64,000 nt of DNA from Steinernema hermaphroditum (lineage: Eukaryota; Nematoda; Chromadorea; Rhabditida; Steinernematidae): the NCBI GenBank assembly GCA_030435675.1, contig CM059624.1, positions 14,656,769 to 14,720,768 of the forward strand, written 5' to 3'. Positions 51,996 to 61,560 of the stretch are shown piece after piece (within the stretch, counting starts at the first letter, position 1; each line of letters starts with the position of its first letter). A program made the position numbers and the translations under genes. The notes under the pieces are model-generated. The model was given only the letters and a program-made list of their open reading frames with translations. It was not told the origin of the DNA and made no database searches.

Positions 51996-53538
51996 AAAAC
52001 AACCAATTCAACCCGTGAGGGCAAATTCTGAAAATCTTCCAATTTTTTCTGCCATTCTGAATCCCCCTCCCCTCCTTTTCTAGAAATATCGTGAGCTCGG
52101 AACGATCAGGCGTAACCAAACGTTGTCTAACCAGAACACAAACCTCGAAGCGGGACATTTTCACTGTCTGTACTGTTTTTTACCGATGAGCACTACAAGA
52201 GAGATGTTTATAAACAACATGTGAACAACTGGATGGGTAAGCAGCAACGTTTAGTTAGCTGGGAGGAAAAATCATAGTGATATAGGAAATGAGCCTTGCA
52301 ACTTTTTTTACATCCATCAAGTCAATCTTGCTCTTTGCGAATTCAACAAATTCCGGTGTTCCTTTAACATCCCGATCGTTACGATGTGCTCCTTTAACAT
52401 GCAACGGAACAGTCGAAAACGAATCATGAACATCACTATCGTCTATCTTGGCCACGATGTAGGCAACATCCGAACGTGTTCGGTGGTACAGTGCGTAGAC
52501 CACATAGTAGGGCGATATCATACCGCCTTGCTTCTTAATCTTTTTAATCAATTCACTGGAGAGCCGGAAGTCATTGATCTTCACTATTGAGCCGTCTGCT
52601 TCTTCGATGGCCGATCGCTTCACACGGTGAAGATAGGGGAACATCGAACTATGAATGCGAGTAGAAACGAATGTTTTCCTCGCAGACCGTGATATATGCC
52701 CGAGCGTCCACTGGCTCACGATGTAGCGCCAACCATATTCACGGAACGTGTCTTCCGACTCACGCCATTCCAGTGTTTCGAACTCGGCTCGACCAAACAT
52801 ACCATCCAGGAAGTTCCAACTGCTCCCTTTGAAATATTTGACCCTCACCGTCCGAAGAGATTTCCTGGCGAGAGCATTCCTGAGAAGTTGATCTATGAGC
52901 GAATCGCACTCCATCTCAGGTCTCGTGTACCCCAAGGTAACGTTGTGGACAGGAATGTTGAGCTGTAAAAACTTCTTAACATAATTGACGTCAAATTCTA
53001 ACGCGAAATTGAAACAAATAACCAAATGCACTTCCTTTGCAAAGAAGCAGAGGGACAGGACACGTTTCTCCAGCTCTTGATTGTCGTGATTATTGTTCGT
53101 GGTACCTTGAATATATATCATATCAGGTAGCATGAATTCCACGCGTCTTAAGTACTTCCTATTCTCCTCACAGCGCTGCAGGCTTCCTATACTTGACGGT
53201 AACACGAAATGTTTGTATACGATACAGGTGAGAACGCTTTCCTCATAGCATTTGTCCGAAAGCTGCTCGAAGAACGTGTAGAAGCGGCTGTCGTAGGAGA
53301 GTTCGCCGAGGGGGGAGAAGTCGTCGAGCAAGAAAACCGCTCTTTCGATAAAATCGACCGGTACTGTGTCCATCGCTATCCGCTGACTATGGATAGTGAA
53401 AGGCCTATATGATACGTATAAACCCAGTATGATACCAGAGCGATGCTATCTGTTCGCGCCGATTCTGTCCGCATCCAGTGTATACTACCTTTGTGCCGAT
53501 TTTTAGCTCGATCTGGGGCTAAATACCTTAAAAGTATT
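51786..53538. repeat. 1.75-kb direct repeat, left copy
   Basis: Collinear at a constant offset of 9775 bp with 61561-63313. By eye there are about ten mismatches, four of them in the first 60 bp, and no indels. It contains a complete minus-strand F-box-like gene. No TG...CA ends, primer-binding site or polypurine tract at the borders, so it is not a normal LTR. Confidence 0.9.
52255..53373 (-). CDS. F-box-like protein of the MDTVP type, left repeat copy
   Basis: 372 residues, single exon, MDTVPVDFIERAVFLLDDFS... The N-terminus follows the same MDxVPxxF start and F-box-like spacing as the gene at 47877. The middle includes ECDSLIDQLLRNALARKSLR followed by TVRVKYF-KGSSW, matching the C-x-x-h-h-x-x-Q...LxxLxL...W pattern of the other F-box-like groups. 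Minus-strand TATAGGCC lies about 36 bp before the ATG, similar to the compact TATA spacing of the MNALPL genes. The product differs from the right copy (62030-63148) at only two residues (HFV/HLV and HDN/HDK). Both frames are intact, so duplication is recent or both are maintained. Expected role by inference: ubiquitin-ligase substrate adaptor. Confidence 0.68.
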   Translation of the reverse strand: MDTVPVDFIERAVFLLDDFSPLGELSYDSRFYTFFEQLSDKCYEESVLTCIVYKHFVLPSSIGSLQRCEENRKYLRRVEFMLPDMIYIQGTTNNNHDNQELEKRVLSLCFFAKEVHLVICFNFALEFDVNYVKKFLQLNIPVHNVTLGYTRPEMECDSLIDQLLRNALARKSLRTVRVKYFKGSSWNFLDGMFGRAEFETLEWRESEDTFREYGWRYIVSQWTLGHISRSARKTFVSTRIHSSMFPYLHRVKRSAIEEADGSIVKINDFRLSSELIKKIKKQGGMISPYYVVYALYHRTRSDVAYIVAKIDDSDVHDSFSTVPLHVKGAHRNDRDVKGTPEFVEFAKSKIDLMDVKKVARLISYITMIFPPS

Positions 53539-53539
53539 T

Positions 53540-54191
53540 CCGACCGCACAGCGGGTTTGCGGCCCTTGTACCGTGGGTACGAGTCGTTCCATGCTTCCTC
53601 CATGATGTAGACGGCACCCTGTGGCCACTTTTTGTGTGGGGACCAAACTGGTGCCTCCGCCAAGGTCTCATACGTTTCCACCGTGGTGGAACGACGGACA
53701 CGCTCTTTGGAGAGCCAGTGCTCCCGCCAGTGGTCGTAGGGCATTCGAGTGCCGTTCATGAAGCGTAGACCCATGGCGGCGAAGCGAGACCACCTCATGA
53801 AATATTCGGTGTCATTCTTGAGCAGCAGAATTTCCACGTCTGCCTCGTCTGGGTGCGTCATGGCTAGGACTTCAGGTTCACCCGCTAATGCCTCCTGGAC
53901 GAACGCCAGCAACTCTTGGCGTTCAATGTCCGTCGCGGCGCTTTTCGCGAGTGCTTCCCGGAGGCTCGTTAGCGCTTCCTTCGCTCCCCGAGGGAGTCGG
54001 TGGAAGTGCTTCTTCGCACGTTGGCGCTTGGCCTTTAGGTGTTCAGGGTCGAACGGGTTATGCCGGTCAGCACTCCCCATTCGCCACACAAATGCGGCGT
54101 CAAGATCGTCGCCCCAGAATTTTGTCACCTTCCGGCCGCCTGGGCCCCTCTTCTGGAGTGAAGAGAGCGCCGGGCGCGCGGTTGTCCTCAC
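53540..54191 (-). other. Minus-strand open frame between left repeat and gypsy pol
   Basis: About 217 codons, with helical, charged sequence (KFWGDDLDAAFVWRMGSADR, LTSLREALAKSAATDIERQE, YDHWREHWLSKERVRRSTTV). I do not recognise it. It abuts the repeat at 53539 and runs head-to-head with the pol frame near 54200. It could be part of a retroelement gag or of an unrelated gene cut by rearrangement. Confidence 0.4.
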
Positions 54192-54249
54192 GGGGTCATG
54201 TTGGCCGATGTCGGCCTCGAGGTGGAACCAGACTTCGCCGGTGGTCCTT

Positions 54250-54878
54250 CATGTGGCCCCAGGAGGAGAGAGTCCAGAAACGGACCTCCCGGACATCCCA
54301 AAGGGAAAGGAGAAGGTGGATGATAAGGAATGGCAAGCCTGGCTGGATGAGAACCTCTCTTTACAAGGGAGTCGACTCTCCGCCAGAGGCAAAACCCGAA
54401 TGCGTAAGATCATCAGCCTCCACAAGGCCGCCTTCATCGGCCCGGATGGTAAGATCGGTCGCTACGTCGGTCCGGTGCGACACCGGATTCGACTGAAGCC
54501 GGGTGCCCGCCCAATTCCCCAGAGGCCCTACAGAATCCCAGTACCTCTACAGTCGGAAGTGGAACGGCAGATCAAAGACATGCTCAAGCAGCGAATCATC
54601 AGGCCCTCAACGTCGCCTTTTGGAGCGCCCATAGTGTTAATGAAGAAGTCAGATGGCAGCTATCGCTTCGCGATAGACTACCAACGGCTGAATGCTTGTA
54701 GCGAATTGCCGGTCAGTACACTTTCGCACATCTCTGATCTCACTGAGGCCATAGGAGCCAAGTACTGGTTTTCTACCTTCGATTGCGGAAGTGCCTTCTT
54801 GCAAATCCCCATGGCCAAGGATGACATCGAGAAAACTGCGTTCATCACCTTTCTCGGTCTGTTTGAGTTCCTTAGAAC
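54250..54878 (+). pseudogene. Reverse transcriptase, N-terminal half
   Basis: Reads RPIPQRPYRIPVPLQSEVER, then GAPIVLMKKSDGSYRFAIDY QRLN (RT block with the fingers-palm junction) and FSTFDCGSAFLQIPMAKDD, where the first catalytic Asp of RT is the D in TFDCGSAF. It continues KTAFITFLGLFEF and is then cut by the hAT element inside the TSD. The frame resumes in register at 59626. Confidence 0.85.
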
Positions 54879-57738
54879 CAGTGATCCTAACGAGTCCAAA
54901 ACGAGTCCGGACTCGTTGGTTCGGACTCGTTTTCCGGACTGGGACTCGTTTTGATCCGGACTCGTTTTTCGGACTCGGACTCGTTTTGATTCCGGACTCG
55001 CGAGTCCAAAACGAGTCCCAACGCGCTTCTCCTCGGTTTTAAGAGTCGGCAACGGCATGATTTTCCGTGTTCTTCCACCCGTTTTCGGCAGGTTTTTCCG
55101 TTTTAATTTCATTTTTCTCTCTTGGATATTAAGAGTCAACCTTTTTGAATCAACTGCGAGGACTCTTCGTGATTTTGTAATGAGTTTAGCACGCTTTGAG
55201 AAATTACTGAATATCTTTATCGTCCTTACGAAGTTGAATTTCAGAACGAAGATGCATGACGATGAGATCCGTGGTGAAGAACCAGATTCTACCTCGTCGG
55301 CTGGATCGCAGTGCACGTCAAGCATTGACCCAGTGGAAGGTGGGACGGGCGCTCCCTCAACACCCGTTGGAGTCGAGAAGCGGAAGTGTCGAAGAACGGA
55401 GTCCCTCTGGCGCTTCTTTGCTGTAAATGGAAAGGATGCGAAGTGCACGTGAGTTTGTGGTTGTTAGAGCGACTATAACCTCAACTGTATAGGACTTGCA
55501 AAGCTATTTTGAAAGGACAAGTTACGAGCTCCATGCGAAAGCACCTCAGGACGAAGCACCCAAATCTCCAGAGAAATGCTGAAGAAGCGCAGTTCAAGAA
55601 AGAAGGCGAAGTACAGGGGCAACCTAGGATCAAGAAATTCTGTATCGACAAGAACCTGTCCAGCATGGATCGGCTGATAGACTTGTTCTCGCAAACTACA
55701 ATCGCTACCAGCCTCGTTGAAGTTTCGCAGTTCAAGAACTTCGTTGAGTCTCTTTCAAGTTCATTCAAAGTGCCATCTCTTCCAACACTTCAAAACGCAG
55801 TGAAGAAACGCTTCGATGACAGTCGTTCGGCTTTGAAGAACCGTTTGGTGGATGCAAAGGGAATCTCGCTGACAACAGACCTGTGGACAAACAAGGGTCT
55901 ATCGAAATCATTCATTGCAGTTACTGCCCATTTTGCCGATGAATCCTCTGCAAAACTAGTGGCCGTCCTTCTGGACATTATGCCCATTAAACAACGGCAC
56001 TATTCAGAAGTCGTCAGAGAAGCTGTTCAAAGGTGATCTGTGTTTTCCACTAAAATCATCACGACCATTTCAGTGTTCTGGCAGACTACGATTTGTCACT
56101 GGAGCAGATCACGGCTGTAGTCACTGATAACGGTGCGAACGTCGTCAAAGCATTTGATGATCATGAAGAGTACCAACTGGCGAGTTTGAACACCAATGGC
56201 GAAACGGACGACTACGCCGACGACGAGATTTTCCAGCCTGGAGCGCTCGTGGACGAGGATGAGGAACAAGACGACGTGATGCTCATACCGAGAAGACTGT
56301 CATGCGTTATTCATTATATGCAGTTAGTACTCAAGAAGGTTGTTACGACTGTGTTGGATGCAAACGGTCGTGTCGAAGCTATACTGCAGTTCGTCCGTAA
56401 TTTTCGATCGAGCTCAACTTGCGTTCAAGAATTACTGAAGGGAACCCACCTCACACTGGTTCTACCGAGTCGAACAAGGTAGGGAAAGATGTTTTACAAT
56501 GACTACTTACATGCTTTTTATAGATGGAATTATATCTACCAAGTGTTCCGGCGTCTTAAAGAAGTATGGGATAGCCTACAAGAAGTGTGTGCCTATCTGG
56601 AACGCGAGTTCTTGACAGCGCGTGACTTCGCCTTTGTGAACAAAGTTCTTGGCATCATGGCTCCATATACCGAATTCACGAAGAAAATGGAACAAGAATC
56701 CGAAGTGACTATCAGTCACGTTTTCCCTTTTATAAAAAGCCAACTTTTGGATTTGGAGGTAAGATTCATTAGATCACTTGATTTGAGAATTGCACTGGGC
56801 ATTACAGCGAGCTCCGAGGGATGACGTCTCAGTGGCTCTATCCCATGAACTGAAGAAACGATTCAAGTTCGGCACCCACGAATTCGACGAGCGCTACCTC
56901 ATCAGTGCATATCTTGATCCTGTCTATGATTTTGCCCTCACCGCCCATGAACACGCAGAAGTCGAACGGATGATTGTCTCTATCGCCCGAAGTCCTATCG
57001 AAGAAATTGAATTGGTTGAGGTCAACGACCAGTCGCTTTCACAAGACCGAGGAAATGTGCCGTCCTTCTGTCGCAGTCTGTTTGAAGCGTCGATGAATAT
57101 GCGGCAGGCATCCATGGAAACGTCGTCAAAGCATTTGATGATCATGAAGAGTACCAACTGGCGAGTTTGAACACCAATGGCGAAACGGACGACTACGCCG
57201 ACGACGAGATTTTCCAGCCTGGAGCGCTCGTGGACGAGGATGAGGAAGAAGACGACGTGATGCTCATACCGAGAAGACTGTCATGCGTTATTCATTCTGT
57301 GCAGTTAGTACTCAAGAAGGTTGTTACGACTGTGTTGGATGCAAACGGTCGTGTTGAAGCTATACTGCAGTTCGTCCGTAATTTTCGATCGAGCTCAACT
57401 TGCGTTCAAGAATTACTGAAGAGAACCCACCTCACACTGGTGGGTTCTCCTCGCTACCTCATCAGTGCATATCTTGATCCTGTCTATGATTTTGCCCTCA
57501 CCGCCCATGAAGACGCAGAAGTCGAACGGATGATTGTCTCTATCGCCCGAAGTCCTATCGAAGAAATTGAATTGGTTGAGGTCGACGACCAGTCGCTTTC
57601 ACAAGACAGAGGAAATGTGCCGTCCTTCTGTCGCAGTCTGTTTGAAGCGTCGATGAATATGCGGCAGGCATCCATGGAAACGTCCAGCGAAGACGTTCTT
57701 CGAAAAGAACTCGAAGTTTACCGAACGGAACGAACTAA

Positions 57739-58762
57739 CAAGGGACTGTTCCCAAGTGATACGCGCAGATCGAGCTGATATTTGGCACAGTGATAGGGGT
57801 GTATCTGAGAAGTCAAGCACACATAAACTCGCGTGCCAAAAATGAAGCTATCCACCCTAAACAAAGCCCTGAAGTTACCAAAATTCACGAGACTCAATAC
57901 TAGTAGAATTGAATTACAATGTCGCGTTGTGCTCGTGTGGTCAAAGGGTAGTGCTCTGAGACGCCAGTCTGCGGTCTAGGGTTCGATTCCCACAGTGAAT
58001 CTTCTATTTTTCGATTTTCCTTCTTTTCACCGAAACTGTACATTATTATGTTTCCTAGTGTTTATCAACACCGTTTCTTGTTTTGCATCAAATGTAGACT
58101 AAAAAACCCTTTGCACGAATCGGAACTGGTAACCCAGATTTCACTTTTGTGGCGAAGCGTTTTTTCGTTCTTTCACGGTCCCCTCTCTTTTGCTATTTAC
58201 CTCAGGACATCAAACCAAAGAAGAATGGCTGGCATAGGTGTCGAACCTGGATCTCAAGAACGGCAACCAAGAGACTATCCAGCTCGACCACATAAACAGT
58301 TGCCGCTGATCCAGCAAAGTTGGCTATATTAAATAAAACGCGACTTTCAGAAGGCATTTACGCGTATATGTGTTTGTATTGGCCAGAATCGAATAGGATC
58401 TGCCGTTGTGACATCTTAAACGATAAACGGAGAGGGGGGAACGCCAAAGAATGAAAAACAACTCCATGACAAAGGTGAAATTCGGGTTACCAGTTCCGAT
58501 TCCTGCAAAGGGCTCCAAACCAAAGACGAAAATATACTGTTATGGTTAGAAGAAAGAAGATGGAAGCATAGTAAAACACGGCTGGGGTCGAACCCGAGAC
58601 CGTAGACTGGCGTCTCAGAGCACTACCTTTAGGGCCTTGTTTAGGGTGGATAGCTTCATTTTTGGCACGCGAGTTTATGTGTGCTTAACTTCTCAGATAC
58701 ACCCCTATCACTGTGCCAAATATCAGCTCGATCTGCGCGTATCACTTGGGAACAGTCCCTTG
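57739..58762. mobile_element. 1,024-bp foldback element with 3-bp TAA target duplication
   Basis: The first and last ~131 bp (57739-57870, 58631-58762) are inverted copies with one or two mismatches, starting CAAGGGACTGTTCCCAAG. Flanks are TAA at 57736-57738 and 58763-58765. The uninterrupted site (AACTAAGCATACTGG) survives in the neighbouring tandem copy at 59146-59160, which proves the insertion. The TAA duplication suits PIF/Harbinger-type elements. Further in, tRNA-like blocks (57934-58000 and 58567-58630) and a CCCTTTGCA-x-GAATCGGAACTGG block (58107 and 58490) are also inverted to each other. Confidence 0.88.
58220..58330 (-). repeat. tRNA-derived SINE-like block inside the foldback element
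   Basis: On the minus strand TGTGGTCGAGCTGGATAG (fits the A-box consensus) and, 35-40 bp on, CCAGGTTCGACACC (B box). It is similar to the block at 15775-15850. It has no mate in the opposite arm, so it was inserted after the palindrome formed or was lost from the other arm. Confidence 0.6.
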
Positions 58763-59625
58763 TAAGCATACTGGTCATTCTCCACTGGCATTTTGGAGTT
58801 CGCAGCAGCAGGTAGATATGATCATTAAAGCGTAACATTCACTGTAATTTGCAGGCTATCAAGCTGCCTAAACTCCGCGAACTGGCATTGAAATTCCTCG
58901 CTGTCCCAGCCAGCAGCGCAATGTCCGAGAGGACCTTTTCGATATCAACTATTATTTCCTCAGGTTCCTATCGAAGAAATTGAATTGGTTGAGGTCGACG
59001 ACCAGTCGCTTTCACAAGACCGAGGAAATGTGCCGTCCTTCTGTCGCAGTCTGTTTGAAGCGTCGATGAATATGCGGAAGGCATCCATGGAAACGTCCAG
59101 CGAAGACGTTCTTCGAAAAGAACTCGAAATTTACCGAACGGAACGAACTAAGCATACTGGTCATTCTCCACTGGCATTTTGGAGTTCGCAGCAGCAGGTA
59201 GATATGATCATTAAAGCGTAACATTCACTGTAATTTGCAGGCTATCAAGCTGCCTAAACTCCGCGAACTGGCATTGAAATTCCTCGCTGTCCCAGCCAGC
59301 AGCGCAATGTCCGAGAGGACCTTTTCGATATCAACTATTCTTTCTTCAGGTCGTCGTAATCGAGCGTCGGAAGAAACCATTCGAATTCGAACGTTCTTGA
59401 CAATGAACGCTAGTTTCCTTTCTGGTTGTTAACTACATTTACGCTGCCAATCTTGTTGCTACTTGTTATATTTCGAAAAATTTTTTGATTAAGTGGTGGA
59501 CTCGTTTTGGACTCGGACTCGGACTCGTTTTGATCTGGACTCGTTTTGGGACTCGGACTCGTTTTGATCCGGACTCGTTTTCCGGACTCGGACTCGTTTT
59601 GATCCGGACTCGTTTAGGATCACTG

Positions 59626-60833
59626 CTTAGAACCCCCTTCGGACTCAGCGGGGCCCCGGAAACCTGTCAAAAGGCGATGGAGCACATGCGCCGAGAGGTG
59701 ACGGCAACGATGTTCGTCTATTTTGACGATGCCATTGCCAGCAGTTCAGAAGAGGAACATCTAAGGGACGTTCAACAATTTCTGTCGGTCGTCGAACGAT
59801 CTGGCATGAAATTGAAACTCCCAAAATGCCACTTTGCCCGGTATGAGGTAAAATATCTCGGTGTTTTGGTGAGCGCTGGTCAAATCCGACCGGATCCCAA
59901 ACAACTCCAGCCCATTGCAATGCGAAAAAGCCAGGGACCCTCCAGGAAACCCAAAGCTTTCTCGGTGTGGCGAGCTACTTTCGCAAATTTATCTGGAAAT
60001 TTGCGGAGATAGCGGCCCCATTGACGGACATGACTAAGGATTTTGCGTTGAAACGATGGGGAGCCGAGCAGGACAAGGCGTTCCAGCAACTCAAGAGAGC
60101 ACTCACGCCCCCTCCGGTGCTCAAAACCCCGTGCTTCACGAAGCCTTTTGTCATAGAGACAGACGCGAGTCAGGTAGCTATTGGGTGTTGTCTTCTGCAG
60201 GCCGACGCCGAAGGCAAAGAGCATCCCGTAGCTTACGCATCGCGAGTCCTCCATCAGGCGGAGAAAAACTACATAACCATGGAACAAGAAGCGCTGGCAG
60301 TGGTCATCGCACTTAAGTATTTCGCCCCCTACATTGAAGGGAATGGTGTAACTTTGGTGCGAACAAATAACGCCCCTCTTGTCCAGGCACTCAAGAATCA
60401 GGACATGACGCCACGCATGCGCCGATTCAGACTCACAATCCAGGGATACTCCGTCACGTTGCAACACCGCAAGGGAGCTAGTAACTCCCTATGCGACTAC
60501 CTGAGCCGATACCCACCCGTGGAGAGGCTGGTAGAGGAGCAAGCACCAGGGATGGCCACTCCGGAGAACCCCTCTGGAAGGAGCCCCATCGGTCAGACGG
60601 AGAGAAACCTGAAGGAGAGGCCCGCGTTTCCGATTTTCATTACGACTGACTGTGGCACCCAATTTACCGGAGAACTCTTTAAGGAGCTCTGTGAACTTTT
60701 GGGTACCCGTCACATCCGGACGACTCCCTATAACCCCAAAGCAAACGGCCAGGTCGAGCCGTTCAATAAACCGCTGGCGGACATGTTAACCAGCTTTGCG
60801 GGCGAAGGTCGAGACGATTGGGACCGCTACTGA
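59626..60833 (+). pseudogene. Reverse transcriptase C-terminal half, RNase H and integrase end
   Basis: Starts PFGLSGAPETCQKAMEHM, then VYFDDAIASSSEEEHLRDVQ (catalytic Y-x-DD with Phe) and KYLGVLVSAGQI. A frameshift near 59930 leads to SYFRKFIWKFAEIAAPLTDM and the RNase H domain FVIETDASQVAIGCCLLQ...EQEALAVVIALKYF...TNNAPL, where the family TDH is TNN. Integrase remains as TDCGTQFTGELFKELCELLG and PYNPKANGQVEPFNKPLADM (second Asp and Glu). Confidence 0.85.
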
Positions 60834-61124
60834 CGCCCGGCTTGTTTCGCTTACAATACAGCGATCAACGCATCCACCCAGCAGATTCCCTTCTAACTGA
60901 ATTTTGGGCGAGAGGCAAGATTGCCGATCTACGCGTCAAAATAAGCTCTCCAACAAATGGAAAGGCCCATATCGCATAGTTCATGTGATGCGGCTACGGA
61001 CACCTTGCTCGACGCCCCGCCGAACCGACCCACTCCGAATCGATCGCGAGGACGCGATTCGAGGAGAGAGGGGCGGAAGGCCACGTGATGTGACTCCCGA
61101 TGAGACTCAGCTCACGGTAGAAGT

Positions 61125-61470
61125 TGCGACACGACGCAAACACCTCCCGGTCGAGAACCCGACTCCCGGTTGAGGTGCGATGCGATACAAGATACCCCCG
61201 GTTGAGAGCCAACTCCCCGCAAAAACGCAAAGCGATGAATCTCCTGGTCGAGACCCTGACTCCCGGTGAGAACGCGATGCGATGCGAGCATATTTCGGTT
61301 GAGATTCAACTCCCGGAAGATATGCAAAGCTATCCCAAGAGTTCGAATCCTGACGAAAAATCTGACCTCTAAAGCAAAAATCAAGCATAGCAGATTTCCC
61401 TTGAGCGAACGCTCGGGAGAAACGCCAAACTCCCGGTCGAGCCTCAACTCCCGGTTGAGAACTTGCTTAT
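61125..61470 (+). repeat. Degenerate CTCCCGGTTGAGA tandem repeat
   Basis: At least eight drifting units of CTCCCGGT[TC]GAGA, alternating with GATGCGATGCGA-type spacers. It follows the integrase end and precedes the right direct repeat. Confidence 0.7.
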
Positions 61471-61560
61471 CATCAAGAAAACCGCTACACCACTGCTACA
61501 CATGCTCCCGGACGATCCAGCCTTAGTGGTTCTGTCCGTTCTGTCGAGCGACAGACTTAA

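Larger units (their letters stand above)
55252..59429 (+). pseudogene. hAT transposase with tandem internal duplications
   Basis: Exon 1 (55252 on) ends in a BED finger that continues over a 44-bp intron: SLWRFFAVNG...C-x-x-C...MRKHLRTKH. Then KGISLTTDLWTNKGLSKSFI (first Asp) and QITAVVTDNGANVVKAF (second Asp), an acidic stretch (DDYADDEIFQPGALVDEDEE), RRLSCVIH, and at the end LRELALKFLAVPASSAMSER TFS (dimerisation domain). The segment from about 56120 is repeated at 57115-57735 and again, in shorter form, at 58860-59140, with one copy split by the foldback element. It cannot encode one working protein as it stands. Confidence 0.8.
54879..59625 (+). mobile_element. hAT transposon 3, 4.7 kb, with 8-bp target duplication
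   Basis: Termini CAGTGATCCTAACGAGTCC and, on the other strand, CAGTGATCCTAAACGAGTCC; exact target duplication CTTAGAAC at 54871-54878 and 59626-59633. Subterminal arrays of GGACTCG/CGAGTCC occupy 54890-55020 and 59500-59610. Inside are a transposase gene with partial tandem duplications and a nested foldback element. Confidence 0.93.
54241..61060 (+). mobile_element. Ty3/gypsy-type retrotransposon pol, defective and interrupted
   Basis: Fragments in order: pre-RT and RT (54250-54878), hAT insertion (54879-59625), rest of RT (59634-59930), RNase H (about 60130-60530), integrase core end (about 60630-60830) and a GPY-like end (KLSNKWKGPYRIV near 60940-60980). The integrase zinc finger and first catalytic Asp are missing, and there are frameshifts near 59930 and 60830. 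No LTRs, primer site or polypurine tract were identified, so the element's limits are unknown. Confidence 0.8.

Noticed and set aside
53749..54240. Plus-strand open frame upstream of the RT as gag or protease
   Set aside because: It is the antisense of a better-looking minus-strand frame and has biased, low-complexity composition; only the part after about 54250 matches pol.
55790..57157. Minus-strand frames in hAT element 3
   Set aside because: Shadows of the transposase, repeated only because the coding strand is duplicated.
57934..58000. A functional tRNA gene in the foldback element
   Set aside because: B box is good but no acceptor stem; an inverted relative lies in the other arm.
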